Notes under the pieces: generated by a model
What the model saw: only the letters and a program-made list of their open reading frames with translations
Database searches by the model: none
Told to the model about the DNA's origin: nothing
Part shown: in pieces, positions 1 to 9,346 of the stretch
Layout: every line of letters starts with the position of its first letter
Numbering within the stretch: the first letter of the stretch is position 1
Made by a program: the position numbers and the translations under genes
NCBI GenBank assembly: GCA_965200505.1
Contig: OZ241343.1
Location: 992,001 to 1,056,000 of the forward strand
Reading direction: 5' to 3'
DNA length: 64,000 nt
Origin: VXNE01 sp965200505
GTDB taxonomy: Bacteria > Pseudomonadota > Gammaproteobacteria > Pseudomonadales > Azotimanducaceae

Positions 1-651
1 TGGGGCTGGCAGCGCGGCCCCTACGCTGGCGGCGATGCTTGTGACCGCGTCCGGAAGGCGGGCTTCCAAGCGGGGCATGATTTCGTGGCGGATGTAGGCG
101 CGGTCGAAGCGGGTGTCCGCATTGGCGGGGTCCTCGATCCAACGCAGTTGGTGCGCGGCGGCGTATGTGGCCAGCGTCGCGCGGCGCACGTTGAGGAAGG
201 GCCGCGCCAGCTGTCCCGCACCCAGGGGACGTGCGCGTGGCATCCCCACGGGTGCCCGCCCGCTCGCCAACTGCCAGAGCACTGTTTCGGCTTGATCGTC
301 GGCATGGTGGGCGAGCAACAGCGTCTCGCCCGGCCGCAACGCTTCTCGCCAAGCGCGGTAGCGGGCGCGGCGTGCTTGGCCTTGCAGGTTGCCCGGTGCC
401 ACGGCGACGTGGAGCGCCTCGAACGGGGTGCCCAACGCCGCGGCGAGCTCACGCGCATGGCGCTCCCACGCCGGTGCGTCTTCATGCAAGCCGTGATTGA
501 CGTGCAACGCCCGCAGCGGGCGGCCCGGCAGGCCGTGTTTGGCCGCATGGAGCAGCACCGTGGAATCCAACCCGCCGCTCACCGCCACCGCCAGCGGCCC
601 AAGGGGCACGGCGGCGATGGCCTCGCGCACTGTCGTCGCATGACGCGGCAT
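1..651 (-). CDS. tilS: tRNA(Ile)-lysidine synthase, 3' end cut by window edge
   Basis: This enzyme ligates lysine to C34 of the AUA-reading tRNA-Ile in the cytoplasm, using ATP. The protein starts at an ATG at 651 and has the PP-loop SGGLDST about 25 residues in, followed by HVNHGLHEDA and LAHHADDQAET blocks typical of the TilS N-terminal domain. About 217 residues are visible and the C-terminal part lies beyond position 1. It is the last gene seen in the minus-strand dnaE operon, starting 10 bases after the dnaE stop. In many gammaproteobacteria accA lies between dnaE and tilS; here it does not. The family call is secure. Confidence 0.93.
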   Translation of the reverse strand, partial: MPRHATTVREAIAAVPLGPLAVAVSGGLDSTVLLHAAKHGLPGRPLRALHVNHGLHEDAPAWERHARELAAALGTPFEALHVAVAPGNLQGQARRARYRAWREALRPGETLLLAHHADDQAETVLWQLASGRAPVGMPRARPLGAGQLARPFLNVRRATLATYAAAHQLRWIEDPANADTRFDRAYIRHEIMPRLEARLPDAVTSIAASVGAALPAP

Positions 652-661
652 CGCGGCCGCC

Positions 662-3600
662 TCAAGCCGCGATGTAGGTGAGCTCGACGCTCTCGGCGCC
701 GAAGGCGCCGCGCAGCGCCGCCAGCAAGTTGTCCGTGGGGGCCACGCGCCAAGCGTCGCCGAGGGTCAGTTCGGCTTCGCCCTCCAAGCACCGGTACGCC
801 AGCACCACCGGGCAGCGCGGCGCATCGTCCGGGGCGCCATTGCCCCGGTGCGGTTCGAGCAAGCCGGCCAAGTGCTCGCCCAAGTCGGCATCCATCGCGT
901 CCTGTTCGATGCTGAGCTTGATGACGCGCGCGTACCGGGCACGCGCTTCCTCGATGGTGTGGATGGACTTGGCGCGGAGCCGAAGCCCGCCGGAGCGGTC
1001 ATCCTCCTGCACCTCGCCCTCGAAGATGAGCACCGCATCCTTGGCGAGCTTGGCTCGGTTCGCCCGGAACGTCTCGCCGAACACGCTGGCTTCAACGCGG
1101 CCGCTTTGGTCGTCGAGTTCCGCGAAGCCCATCGCGCCGCGCCGGGTGCGGTACGACACCACCACCCCGGCCACGCGCTGCAACTTGCGGTCGGGTTTCA
1201 GCTTGGCGAGGCGCCGCACCCGGAAACGCTCCAGTTCGCCAACGTGGTCGTCAATGGGATGCCCGGTGAGGTAGAGGCCCAGGGCCCGCTTCTCCGCGGC
1301 AAGGCGTTCCCGCCGCGTCCATGGCCGCGGCGATTCCCGGACGGTCTCTTGCACGCTCGGCGCCGTGGCCCCACCGAACATGTCGGTGACGCCAAGGGCC
1401 GTGTCGCGGGCCGTCTGCTCGGCGCCCAACAGCGCGTCCGGCACTTGCTCCCAAAGGTGTGCCCGAACGGCATCGATGGATTCGCCGGCGGCGCCGAGGC
1501 AATCCAGCGCCCCGGAACGAATCAACGCTTCCAGCACGGCCTTGTTCACCCGCGCGGTGTCAACGCGGCGGCAGAGGTCCTCCAAATCCTCGAAGGCGCC
1601 GCCGGCATCGCGTTCCGCCACGATGAGGCCCACCGCGCCGGCGCCCACTTCACGCACGGCACCCAGGCCATAGAGGATCTCGTCGCCGGCCGCCCCGGCA
1701 ACGGCTTTGAAGCCCAGTTCGCTCTGGTTCACATTCGGCGGATGGAGCGCGATCTCCATGCGCCGCACCTCATCCACCAACCCCACCACCTTCTCGATGC
1801 GATCACCCATGTTCGCGGACAGCACCGCGGCCATGAACGCGGCGGGATGGTGCGTCTTGAGCCACGCCGTCTGGAAGGTGACGAGGCCGTAAGCGGTGGC
1901 GTGGCCCTTGACGAAGGCGTAGCCGGCGAACTTCTCCATCTGGTCGAAGACGCTCGCGGCCACCCCGGCATCCACGCCTTGGGCGTGGGCGCCATCCATG
2001 TACTGCTGGCGCACCTTGGCCATTTCCTCCGGCTTCTTCTTGCCCATGGCGCGGCGCAACAAATCCGCTTGCCCCAAGCTGAACCCGGCCAGCGATTGCG
2101 CGGCGCTCATCACCTGCTCTTGATAGAGCATCACGCCGTAGGTGTTCTTGAGGGCGCCTTCCAAACGGGGGTGCGGGTAGCTCACGGGGGCGCGGCCGTG
2201 CTTGCGGTCGATGTAGTCATCCACGGCGCCGGATTCCAGCGGGCCGGGGCGGTACAGCGCCACCAAGGCGATGATGTCGTGGATGCTGTCGGGCTGCAGG
2301 CGGCGGATGAGCTCCTGCATACCGGACGATTCCAGCTGGAAGATGCCGGTGGTTTGGCCGGTACACAGCATGGCGAAGGTTTCCGGGTCGTCCTTCGGCA
2401 GCGCGGCGAAGTCGATGGGTGCCTCGCCGCGGGCCGCCCGCGCCGCGTTCACCGCCTTCTGCGCCAAGTCGATGATGGTGAGTGTGCGCAGCCCCAGGAA
2501 ATCGAACTTGACGAGGCCGGCGCGTTCCACATCGTCCTTGTCGAACTGCGACATCACGCCGCCATCGGCTTGGTAGAGCGGCACGAAGTCCATGAGCCGC
2601 GACGGCGCGATGACCACGCCGCCAGCGTGCAGGCCGACGTTGCGCACCACCCCTTCGAGCTTGGTGGCCATCTCCCAGATCTCGGCCACGGCGTCGTTCT
2701 CGTCGATGAGCTCCCGAAGCTCCGGCTCTTGGGCGGCCGCGGCGGCCAAGGTCATGCCCAGCTCGAACGGGATCATCTTGGCCACCCGGTCCGCCAGCCC
2801 ATGCGGCTTGCCTTGCACCCGTGCCACGTCGCGCACCACGGCGCGCGCGGCCATGGTGCCGAAGGTGGCGATTTGCCCCACGGACGCGGCGCCGTAGCGT
2901 TCCGCCACATGGCCGATCACGGCGTCGCGGCCGGCCATGCAGAAGTCCACGTCGAAGTCCGGCATGGAAACGCGCTCCGCGTTCAGGAAGCGCTCGAAGA
3001 TGAGGTCGTAGGCGATGGGGTCGATGTCCGTGATGCCCAACGCCCAGGCCACCAGCGAACCGGCGCCGGAACCCCGCCCGGGGCCCACCGGCACGCCATG
3101 CTCTTTGGCCCAATTCACGAACTCCGCGACGATGAGGTAATAGCCCGCGAAGCCCATCTGCTTGATGACGCCCAGCTCGTAGTCCAGCCGGGCGCGGTAG
3201 GCGGCGCGGTCGGCCGTGCCGGCGCCATTCGCCGCGTCGTCCGGCGCCCCATCGGCCGGCAGCGTCGCCAAGCGCTCGTCGAGCCCGTTGGCCGCGCTGG
3301 TGTCGAGCAGCGTCTCCAAGGATTCACCCGCCGGCGTGGGGTAGTTCGGCAGGTGGTAGGCACCGAGGGCCAACTCCAAGTTGCAGCGCATGGCGATCTC
3401 TGCCGTGTTCTCGAGCGCCTCGGGCAGGTCTGCGAACAATTCGGCCATCTCCGCCGGCGAGCGCAGATATTGTTGCGGGGTGTAGGCGCGGGGGCGGCGT
3501 GGATCGTCCAAGGTGCGGCCATCTTGGATGCACACCCGCGTCTCGTGGGCCTCAAAGTCCTCGGCGCGCAGGAAACGCACGTCATTGGTGGCCGCCACCG

Positions 3601-4162
3601 GCAGACCGCGGCGGGCGGCGAGCTCCACCGCGGCGGCCAAGTGTTCGTCTTCCCCGGCCCGGCCGGTGCGCCGCGCCGCGAGATAGAAGCGATCCCCAAA
3701 GGCGCCCGTCCAGTCGTCGGCCAGCGCAGCCGCCCGCTCCAAGTCGCCGCCCACGAGGGTGCGGCCGACGTCGCTGTCCGCGCCGGACAACACGATGAGG
3801 CCGTCCGCCTTGTCGATAATCCACTCGCGCCGCACCAAACCGGCATGGCCGTCCTTGCCCCACGCGCGGGAGACGAGTTCCAGCAGGCCGGCATAGCCGC
3901 TCCGCGTCATGGCCAGCACGGTGCAACGGTCAACATGGCCTTCGTCGATGCGAAAGCGCAGGTCGGCGCCGAAGATGGGCTTCACGCCAGCGGCGTGGCA
4001 GGCGTCCTGGAACTTGACCAACCCGAAGAGCCGCGTGACGTCCGTGATGGCCACCGCCGGCATGTCCAGCGCCCGGGCGCGCTGGGCCAGTTCGCCCACC
4101 TTGGCCATGCCATCGACGATGGAGTACTCGGTGTGAACGGAAAGATGGACGAAGGGGCTCAC
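662..4162 (-). CDS. dnaE: DNA polymerase III alpha subunit
   Basis: Catalytic subunit of the replicative polymerase. At 1166 residues it matches the usual length (about 1160). It opens with a PHP domain (VHLSVHTEYSIVDGM), then has the polymerase core with PDFDVDFCMAGRD and GRGSGAGSLVAWALGI, a helix-hairpin-helix region, and an OB fold near the C-terminus. The frame stays open upstream over rnhB, but the PHP domain begins at the GTG at 4162, which overlaps the rnhB stop as GTGA; that start is chosen. It sits in the lpxB-rnhB-dnaE-tilS order, probably translated by coupling to rnhB. Confidence 0.97.
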   Translation of the reverse strand: MSPFVHLSVHTEYSIVDGMAKVGELAQRARALDMPAVAITDVTRLFGLVKFQDACHAAGVKPIFGADLRFRIDEGHVDRCTVLAMTRSGYAGLLELVSRAWGKDGHAGLVRREWIIDKADGLIVLSGADSDVGRTLVGGDLERAAALADDWTGAFGDRFYLAARRTGRAGEDEHLAAAVELAARRGLPVAATNDVRFLRAEDFEAHETRVCIQDGRTLDDPRRPRAYTPQQYLRSPAEMAELFADLPEALENTAEIAMRCNLELALGAYHLPNYPTPAGESLETLLDTSAANGLDERLATLPADGAPDDAANGAGTADRAAYRARLDYELGVIKQMGFAGYYLIVAEFVNWAKEHGVPVGPGRGSGAGSLVAWALGITDIDPIAYDLIFERFLNAERVSMPDFDVDFCMAGRDAVIGHVAERYGAASVGQIATFGTMAARAVVRDVARVQGKPHGLADRVAKMIPFELGMTLAAAAAQEPELRELIDENDAVAEIWEMATKLEGVVRNVGLHAGGVVIAPSRLMDFVPLYQADGGVMSQFDKDDVERAGLVKFDFLGLRTLTIIDLAQKAVNAARAARGEAPIDFAALPKDDPETFAMLCTGQTTGIFQLESSGMQELIRRLQPDSIHDIIALVALYRPGPLESGAVDDYIDRKHGRAPVSYPHPRLEGALKNTYGVMLYQEQVMSAAQSLAGFSLGQADLLRRAMGKKKPEEMAKVRQQYMDGAHAQGVDAGVAASVFDQMEKFAGYAFVKGHATAYGLVTFQTAWLKTHHPAAFMAAVLSANMGDRIEKVVGLVDEVRRMEIALHPPNVNQSELGFKAVAGAAGDEILYGLGAVREVGAGAVGLIVAERDAGGAFEDLEDLCRRVDTARVNKAVLEALIRSGALDCLGAAGESIDAVRAHLWEQVPDALLGAEQTARDTALGVTDMFGGATAPSVQETVRESPRPWTRRERLAAEKRALGLYLTGHPIDDHVGELERFRVRRLAKLKPDRKLQRVAGVVVSYRTRRGAMGFAELDDQSGRVEASVFGETFRANRAKLAKDAVLIFEGEVQEDDRSGGLRLRAKSIHTIEEARARYARVIKLSIEQDAMDADLGEHLAGLLEPHRGNGAPDDAPRCPVVLAYRCLEGEAELTLGDAWRVAPTDNLLAALRGAFGAESVELTYIAA

Positions 4163-4785
4163 GCCAGCTCCAGTTGGGCTTCGGGGCGCCGCAGCGGGGC
4201 GAAGCTCAGGCGGTGGATGTCGCACGGCCCATGCCGCTTGAGGGCCGCCAAATGGCGTCGCGTGGCATAGCCCTTGTGGCGCTCGAAACCATACTCCGGG
4301 TGGCGCTCGCCGAACGCGGCCATCTCCGCGTCGCGGGATGTCTTGGCGAGGATGGACGCCGCGGCGATGGCCGCCACCTTGGCGTCCCCACGCACCACGG
4401 TCACCACCGGGCAGGAGAGCGCCGGGGCGATATTGCCGTCCACCCACGCGGCGTCCGGCGCCATCGGCAGCGCGTTGACTGCCCGGCACATGGCCGCCAA
4501 CGCGGCGGCCAAGATGTTGTTGCGATCGATTTCCTCCACCTCGGCGCGGCCATAGGCGAAACCCAGCGCCTTCGCCTTGATCTCTCCCGCCAACATCTCG
4601 CGCCGCTTGGGGCTCAGCTGCTTCGAATCCTTCAAGCCCACGATGGCTTGCCGGGGATCGAGGATCACCGCGGCCGCCACCACCGGCCCCGCGAGGGGCC
4701 CGCGGCCGGCTTCGTCCACACCGGCGATCACCTTGCCATCACCCACACCCACCGTGGCGGCGAACAAGTCCGCGCCGTGGCTCAT
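4159..4785 (-). CDS. rnhB: Ribonuclease HII
   Basis: Cleaves the RNA strand of RNA-DNA hybrids and removes misincorporated ribonucleotides. The 208-residue protein carries the catalytic VDEAGRGPLAGPV motif (Asp24, Glu25), a GLKDSKQLSPKRR block and a further acidic residue in AAWVDGN, as in the RNase HII family. Its ATG overlaps the lpxB stop as ATGA and its own stop overlaps the dnaE GTG, so translation is probably coupled through three genes. Confidence 0.96.
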   Translation of the reverse strand: MSHGADLFAATVGVGDGKVIAGVDEAGRGPLAGPVVAAAVILDPRQAIVGLKDSKQLSPKRREMLAGEIKAKALGFAYGRAEVEEIDRNNILAAALAAMCRAVNALPMAPDAAWVDGNIAPALSCPVVTVVRGDAKVAAIAAASILAKTSRDAEMAAFGERHPEYGFERHKGYATRRHLAALKRHGPCDIHRLSFAPLRRPEAQLELA

Positions 4786-5939
4786 CGCCGCCCCAGCAAC
4801 GTCAACACCGCCCGCGCCGCCTGCTCCGAGGCGTTGCGGCGCAGCCGCGAGCGCTGCCGCTCGAACTCGTCGAAATAATCCGCCTCCCGCTCGGCGCGGC
4901 GCAATTCACCGAGCAATGCCGCAGCCAATTTTGCGGGTTCCGCGTCGTCCTGCAAGCGCTCGGGCACCAGTTCGCGCCCGCTTAGGATGTTGGGCAGCGC
5001 CACGAAGCCCGGCTGCTTGAGCGCCTTGACGATGCGGTAAGTCAGCGGCCCCAAACGGTATGTGACGACCATCGGCCGGCGCAAGAGCAGCGCCTCCAGC
5101 GTCGCCGTGCCGGATTTGACGAGCGCGGCGTCCGCCGCCGCCAACGCCGGTTGCGCGTGGCCGTGGGCCAAATGCAGGTGGAGGTGCGGGTAGCCGGCCT
5201 TGAGCGAGCGCATGGCGGCGGCCACCCTTTCGTTGACGCAAGGCACCACGAAAGCACAGGGCTTGAGGTCTGTTTCGAGTAACCGCGCGGCCTCCAACAT
5301 CACGGCGCCGAGCCGCTCCACCTCAGACAGACGGCTGCCCGGCAGCAGGGCGACGATGCGGCCTTGGCTCGGCAAGCCCAAGGCGGCACGAGCGGCGGCT
5401 TGCGCCGGGGCTTCGCCGGCGTCCGGCGCGATTTCGTCCGCCAGCGGATGGCCGACGAACACCGCCTTCACACCCACGCCGGCGTAGAGCGCCGGCTCGA
5501 AGGGAAAGAGCGTCAGCAGCAAGTCCGCGGCGCGGGCCGCACGCTTCACGCGGCCTTGGCGCCAGGCGTAAACCGATGGGCTCACATAGTGCGCCGTGGG
5601 AATGCCGCGGCGCTTCACGGCGCGTTCCATCAGCAGGTTGAAGACGTTGAAATCCACGCCGACCACCGCGTCCACCGGTGTGCTCGCGAAGTGGCGCACC
5701 AAGCCGCGCAGGATGCGCAGGAGGTCTGGCAGGCGCTTCAGCGGATCGATGAAGCCGTTCACGTTCAAGCGCGACAGCTCAGCGTGTGGACGGAGCCCCT
5801 CGGCGAGCATCCGGGGGCCGCCGACGCCGCTGAACTCCACCGTGGGCACATGACGCTTGAGCGCCGCCATCAAACCGCCACCCAACACGTCGCCGGAGGC
5901 TTCGCCGGCGACGATGCCGATGCGCAGTGGCGCCGCCAA
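4782..5939 (-). CDS. lpxB: Lipid-A-disaccharide synthase
   Basis: Joins UDP-diacylglucosamine to lipid X to form the lipid A disaccharide at the inner membrane. The 385-residue protein has the diagnostic N-terminus RIGIVAGEASGDVLGG, the DAVVGVDFNVFN block, a YVSPSVYAWRQGR motif and the C-terminal SGTATLEALLLRRPMVV glycosyltransferase segment. The first codon in frame before the conserved N-terminus is TTG at 5939, four bases after the ABC permease stop; no clear ribosome binding site is visible, suggesting coupling. Separation from lpxA by three inserted genes is unusual. Confidence 0.95.
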   Translation of the reverse strand: MAAPLRIGIVAGEASGDVLGGGLMAALKRHVPTVEFSGVGGPRMLAEGLRPHAELSRLNVNGFIDPLKRLPDLLRILRGLVRHFASTPVDAVVGVDFNVFNLLMERAVKRRGIPTAHYVSPSVYAWRQGRVKRAARAADLLLTLFPFEPALYAGVGVKAVFVGHPLADEIAPDAGEAPAQAAARAALGLPSQGRIVALLPGSRLSEVERLGAVMLEAARLLETDLKPCAFVVPCVNERVAAAMRSLKAGYPHLHLHLAHGHAQPALAAADAALVKSGTATLEALLLRRPMVVTYRLGPLTYRIVKALKQPGFVALPNILSGRELVPERLQDDAEPAKLAAALLGELRRAEREADYFDEFERQRSRLRRNASEQAARAVLTLLGRR

Positions 5940-5943
5940 GGGC

Positions 5944-7125
5944 TTAAGCGAGCAGGCGGCCGCGTCGGTAACGCGTCGTGGCCGCCCACGCCAGCAGCGC
6001 GGCGATCGCCGTGGTGCTCGCCGCGGACGTCATGGCGTAACCGACCGCCACGCCTTCGCCCTTCACCAAGGACGTCACCAGCAGGTGTTGCGACAGGCTG
6101 GGCACCAGCATCAGCGGCCACGATGCCGGCATCGGCTTGAGTGTCAGGTAGATGATCGGCAAGGTGGGCACCAGCATGGCGAAGCCGTTGTACGTCCACG
6201 CCTCCTTCAACGTCTTGGCGAACGACGCCGCCAATGTCACGACACCGGCCGCGAGCGGCGCAAATGGGGCGACGACCAGCCAAAGGCCCAAGGCGGTTGC
6301 CGGCGCCAAGCTCGCGGCCATCCCCAGCTCGGCGAGCGGCAGCCAGCGGGACGCCACCGCGAACGTCGCGACGCACAGGGCCAACGCCGTCACCATGAAG
6401 GTCGAAGCGGCCAGGATCTTGCCCGCCACCAATGCGCGGGGCCAAACCGGCATCGCCAACAGCGGCTCCAACGAACCTCGCTCGCGCTCGCCCACCGTGG
6501 CATCCACGGCCACCTGTGAACCGCCGATGATGATGGCGAAAATCAGGAAGTACGTCATCATGCCGAACACCAAGATGGAGCGGGACTGCGGCGTCGAGAA
6601 GTCCTCATCCAACAGGGCGATGGGCGCGACGATCGCCGGCTGCACGCCGCGCAGCTGCAGGCGACCGGCGCCAATCGCGCGGCTGTAGTCTCCGATGGCA
6701 CCCTTCAGCCGCGCCGTGGGCACCGCGGACGTTGTGCGGGACGAATCAAACAACACCCACACCCGCGCCGGTGCGCCGGACTGCAGCGCGGCGCCGAAGT
6801 CATCAGCGACGACTAGGCCGACCTCCGCTTCCCCATCCTGCACCGCGGCCTCGAGGCTTGGCCGGTCCGCATAGGTGTCGTGGTCTGGCTCGATGCCGTT
6901 CGCTTCGAGTTGCGTCACGAGACGGGGCACGGCCAGCGCGCCGACCATCGGCACCGACAACGGCGCGGTGGCTTCCTCCACCCGATCCTCGGCAACAAGG
7001 AAAACGACACCGCCCGAGAGCAGCGGCATGCCCAACGGCCCCAGCAAGAGCGCGGACAGGGCGGCGCGGCGATCCCGCAGGGCTTCCTTCAGCTCCTTGC
7101 GAAAGACGACGCCAAGCCCCTTCAC
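5944..7125 (-). CDS. ABC-2 type transporter permease (NatB-like)
   Basis: Membrane half of an ABC exporter. The 393-residue protein begins with the KELKEALRDRRA signature of the NatB/ABC-2 family, has one N-terminal membrane segment, a large extracytoplasmic loop (roughly residues 45-190), and several C-terminal membrane helices. The GTG start at 7125 overlaps the ATPase stop as GTGA, so the two are one transporter. NatB relatives export sodium or unknown substrates. Lying inside the lpx operon suggests an envelope-related role, but the substrate cannot be read from sequence. Confidence 0.88.
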   Translation of the reverse strand: MKGLGVVFRKELKEALRDRRAALSALLLGPLGMPLLSGGVVFLVAEDRVEEATAPLSVPMVGALAVPRLVTQLEANGIEPDHDTYADRPSLEAAVQDGEAEVGLVVADDFGAALQSGAPARVWVLFDSSRTTSAVPTARLKGAIGDYSRAIGAGRLQLRGVQPAIVAPIALLDEDFSTPQSRSILVFGMMTYFLIFAIIIGGSQVAVDATVGERERGSLEPLLAMPVWPRALVAGKILAASTFMVTALALCVATFAVASRWLPLAELGMAASLAPATALGLWLVVAPFAPLAAGVVTLAASFAKTLKEAWTYNGFAMLVPTLPIIYLTLKPMPASWPLMLVPSLSQHLLVTSLVKGEGVAVGYAMTSAASTTAIAALLAWAATTRYRRGRLLA

Positions 7126-7853
7126 ACGAGCGCCCCGTCGCCGCCCACCGCCGCCACGAAGGCGTCCTCCAAGTCCTCACAGCCGGTCGCCACGCGCACT
7201 TCGGCCGCGCTGCCCGCCACCGACACGCGGCCGTCCGCGACGATGACGATGCGGTCGCAGAGCGCCGCCACCTCCTGCATGACGTGGCTGGAGAACAAGA
7301 CGCAGCAGCCGGCGGCGCGGCGCTCGCGGATCACCTCCCGCAGGGCGCGGGTGGCGAGCACGTCAAGGCCGTTGGTCGGTTCGTCGAGCAACAGCGCCGG
7401 TGGGTCATGCACCAACGCGCGCGCCAGCGCGACGCGAATGCGCTGGCCTTGCGAGAAGCCCTTCGCCCGCCGCGCCGCAATCTCGCCCAAGCCCAAGCGT
7501 TCGATGATGGCATCGACCCGCGCTGCCCCCTCGGCGCCGCGCAAGCCATGCAGGGCCGCGTGGTAGGCGATGTTCTCCCGCGCGGAAAGGTGCCCGTAGA
7601 GGCCGGCGCTGTGCGGCAGCACGCCGATGCGGCGGCGCACCTGCAAGGGTTTCTTCGCCACGTCCAAGCCGTCAACGCGAGCCGTGCCGGCGTCCGCTTC
7701 CACGGCGGTGGAGAGAATCCGCAAGGCGGTGGACTTGCCGGCGCCGTTCATGCCGAGCAGCCCGGTGATTTCGCCATCGGCGGCGGCGAAGGACATGTGA
7801 TCCAAGGCCGTCACGCGGCCAAAGCGCTTGACGAGGCCATGCACTTCGATCAT
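7122..7853 (-). CDS. ABC transporter ATP-binding protein (NatA-like)
   Basis: The 243-residue ATPase powers the permease encoded next to it. It has Walker A GMNGAGKS (34-41), a variant signature GFSQGQRIRVALARAL in place of LSGGQ, Walker B LLLDEPTNGLD and the H-loop SSHVMQEV. The frame continues upstream, but the ABC fold begins at the ATG at 7853 (MIEVHGLVKRFG), which overlaps the stop of the upstream hydrolase; that start is chosen. It is part of the minus-strand lpx-dnaE operon. Confidence 0.92.
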   Translation of the reverse strand: MIEVHGLVKRFGRVTALDHMSFAAADGEITGLLGMNGAGKSTALRILSTAVEADAGTARVDGLDVAKKPLQVRRRIGVLPHSAGLYGHLSARENIAYHAALHGLRGAEGAARVDAIIERLGLGEIAARRAKGFSQGQRIRVALARALVHDPPALLLDEPTNGLDVLATRALREVIRERRAAGCCVLFSSHVMQEVAALCDRIVIVADGRVSVAGSAAEVRVATGCEDLEDAFVAAVGGDGALV

Positions 7854-9346
7854 GGCCCCGGGCCCATCGGTGAGGCGAACAGGGGCGCGGCGCGCAATTC
7901 TTCCGCGCAGGCGGCATCGAGCGCCCAATCGGGTTCGCCCGCGTGATCGATGAACTCCGCCAAGAGCTCGGGCACGCAACCGCTGCCGAGCAAGCCGTGA
8001 CCTTGGCCGCGCCCGAACACCTCGACGCCGCGTGAGAATCCGGCCATGGCGAGGCGCGTGTAGCGCGGTGGCGTGACCGGATCGAACTCGCCGGAGAGGA
8101 ACAGCGCCGGCACGTCGCTTGAGAGCGGGGCCTTCAAGTCCTCATCCATGAAGCCGCGCGGCCACTCGGCGCAGATGCGCCGCTGCACCTCGATGCCGGT
8201 GGTGCCTAAGTAGGTGCGGTTTTGGGCAGCCCAATCGACGGTGCCCCAAAACGGCTCGTCCTCGGTGCAGAGCACGGCGAAGTTCAGCCCATAGGCGAAC
8301 GACGCCAAGCCGCTTGCGACGTTGACCAACTGCGCCGCCAAGGGCTGGTGGCGTTCGGCGAATGCCTCGTCCAGCATGGCCGGCAGCAAGCTGGCAGTCG
8401 GCGGCGCATAAAGCAGGAGGCGAATCGCGCCCACCGCGGCATCGCGGGTCAACGTCATGGCGACAGGCTCGCCCGAAAGCGGGTGGGGCAGGTCGAGCGC
8501 CGGCGGCGCCGCGTCCAGCTCTTCAAGCCAGACGTCGAGGCGCGTCGGCAGATCCCCGAACGCCGTGGCGCAGGCGGCGTCTTCGGCACAGCGGGCGAAC
8601 AGCGCCTCGAGGGCGGCTTGGCTGTTGATGGCGATGTCCGGGCCCAACGCCAGGGACGCCGGCACCACGCCATCCAAGACGACGCTGCGCGTGTGCTCTG
8701 GATGGCGGCGCAGGTAATGCTGCGCCACGCGGGTGCCGTAGGAGATGGCGTAGAGGTTGAGGCGCTCGTAACCCAGCGCCTGCCGGACGCGCTCCAAGTC
8801 TCGCACCGCGGCGCTGGTGGTGAACCAGCGCGGATCGGATTCGAGTTGCCGCAGGCACTCCAAGGTGGCGGCGACCACATCGTCCGCCGACACGGCCAAA
8901 CCCTCCCAAACGTCGATGTTCTCGCAGTGCAACGGCGCTGAGCCGCCGGTGCCGCGCTGGTCGATCAGCAACACATCACGCCGGGCGAGCACACGGGCGA
9001 ACGCGGGCTGCGCGAGAGTGTACAGCTCGGTGGCCGCTTGGCCTGGGCCGCCGGCCAGCACGGCGAGCGGATCCCCTGTGGCCTCCGGCGCGACGGCCGG
9101 CACCACGGCCACGAACAGGTCGATGGTCTCACCGGCCGCGTCGCTTGGATCGAGCGGCACCGGCAAGCGGCCGCAACGGGCGTGTGCCTCGACGCGACCC
9201 TCGGCCGCCGAAAGGGTGCAATCGGCGAGCTCGAGCGCACCCGCCGGGGCGCACATGAAGAGCGCGAGGGACAGCGACGCGGCGCGACGGCGTTGGCTCG
9301 CTCCTTTGGCCGGCGAAGGCCGCGGCGCGTGTCGCCGCCGCTTCAC
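7850..9346 (-). CDS. Secreted alpha/beta hydrolase, S33 tripeptidyl aminopeptidase-like
   Basis: Predicted exported peptidase or esterase of 498 residues. A basic N-terminus followed by ASLSLALFMCAPAGALE resembles a signal peptide. The fold motifs are the oxyanion-region LAGGPGQAA, the DQRGTGGSA block, the nucleophile elbow in YAISYGTRVAQ and a C-terminal TAP-like segment (LFLSGEFDPVTPP, then GHGLLGSGCVPELL with the likely catalytic His). The GTG at 9346 overlaps the lpxA stop as GTGA and is preferred to starts farther upstream. Its substrate is unknown; the link to lipid A genes is positional only. Confidence 0.85.
   Translation of the reverse strand: MKRRRHAPRPSPAKGASQRRRAASLSLALFMCAPAGALELADCTLSAAEGRVEAHARCGRLPVPLDPSDAAGETIDLFVAVVPAVAPEATGDPLAVLAGGPGQAATELYTLAQPAFARVLARRDVLLIDQRGTGGSAPLHCENIDVWEGLAVSADDVVAATLECLRQLESDPRWFTTSAAVRDLERVRQALGYERLNLYAISYGTRVAQHYLRRHPEHTRSVVLDGVVPASLALGPDIAINSQAALEALFARCAEDAACATAFGDLPTRLDVWLEELDAAPPALDLPHPLSGEPVAMTLTRDAAVGAIRLLLYAPPTASLLPAMLDEAFAERHQPLAAQLVNVASGLASFAYGLNFAVLCTEDEPFWGTVDWAAQNRTYLGTTGIEVQRRICAEWPRGFMDEDLKAPLSSDVPALFLSGEFDPVTPPRYTRLAMAGFSRGVEVFGRGQGHGLLGSGCVPELLAEFIDHAGEPDWALDAACAEELRAAPLFASPMGPGP

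Noticed and set aside
848..4270. Long open frame on the plus strand, 1140 codons, antisense to dnaE
   Set aside because: GC-rich third positions keep antisense frames open. It has no domain resemblance and fully overlaps a secure gene.
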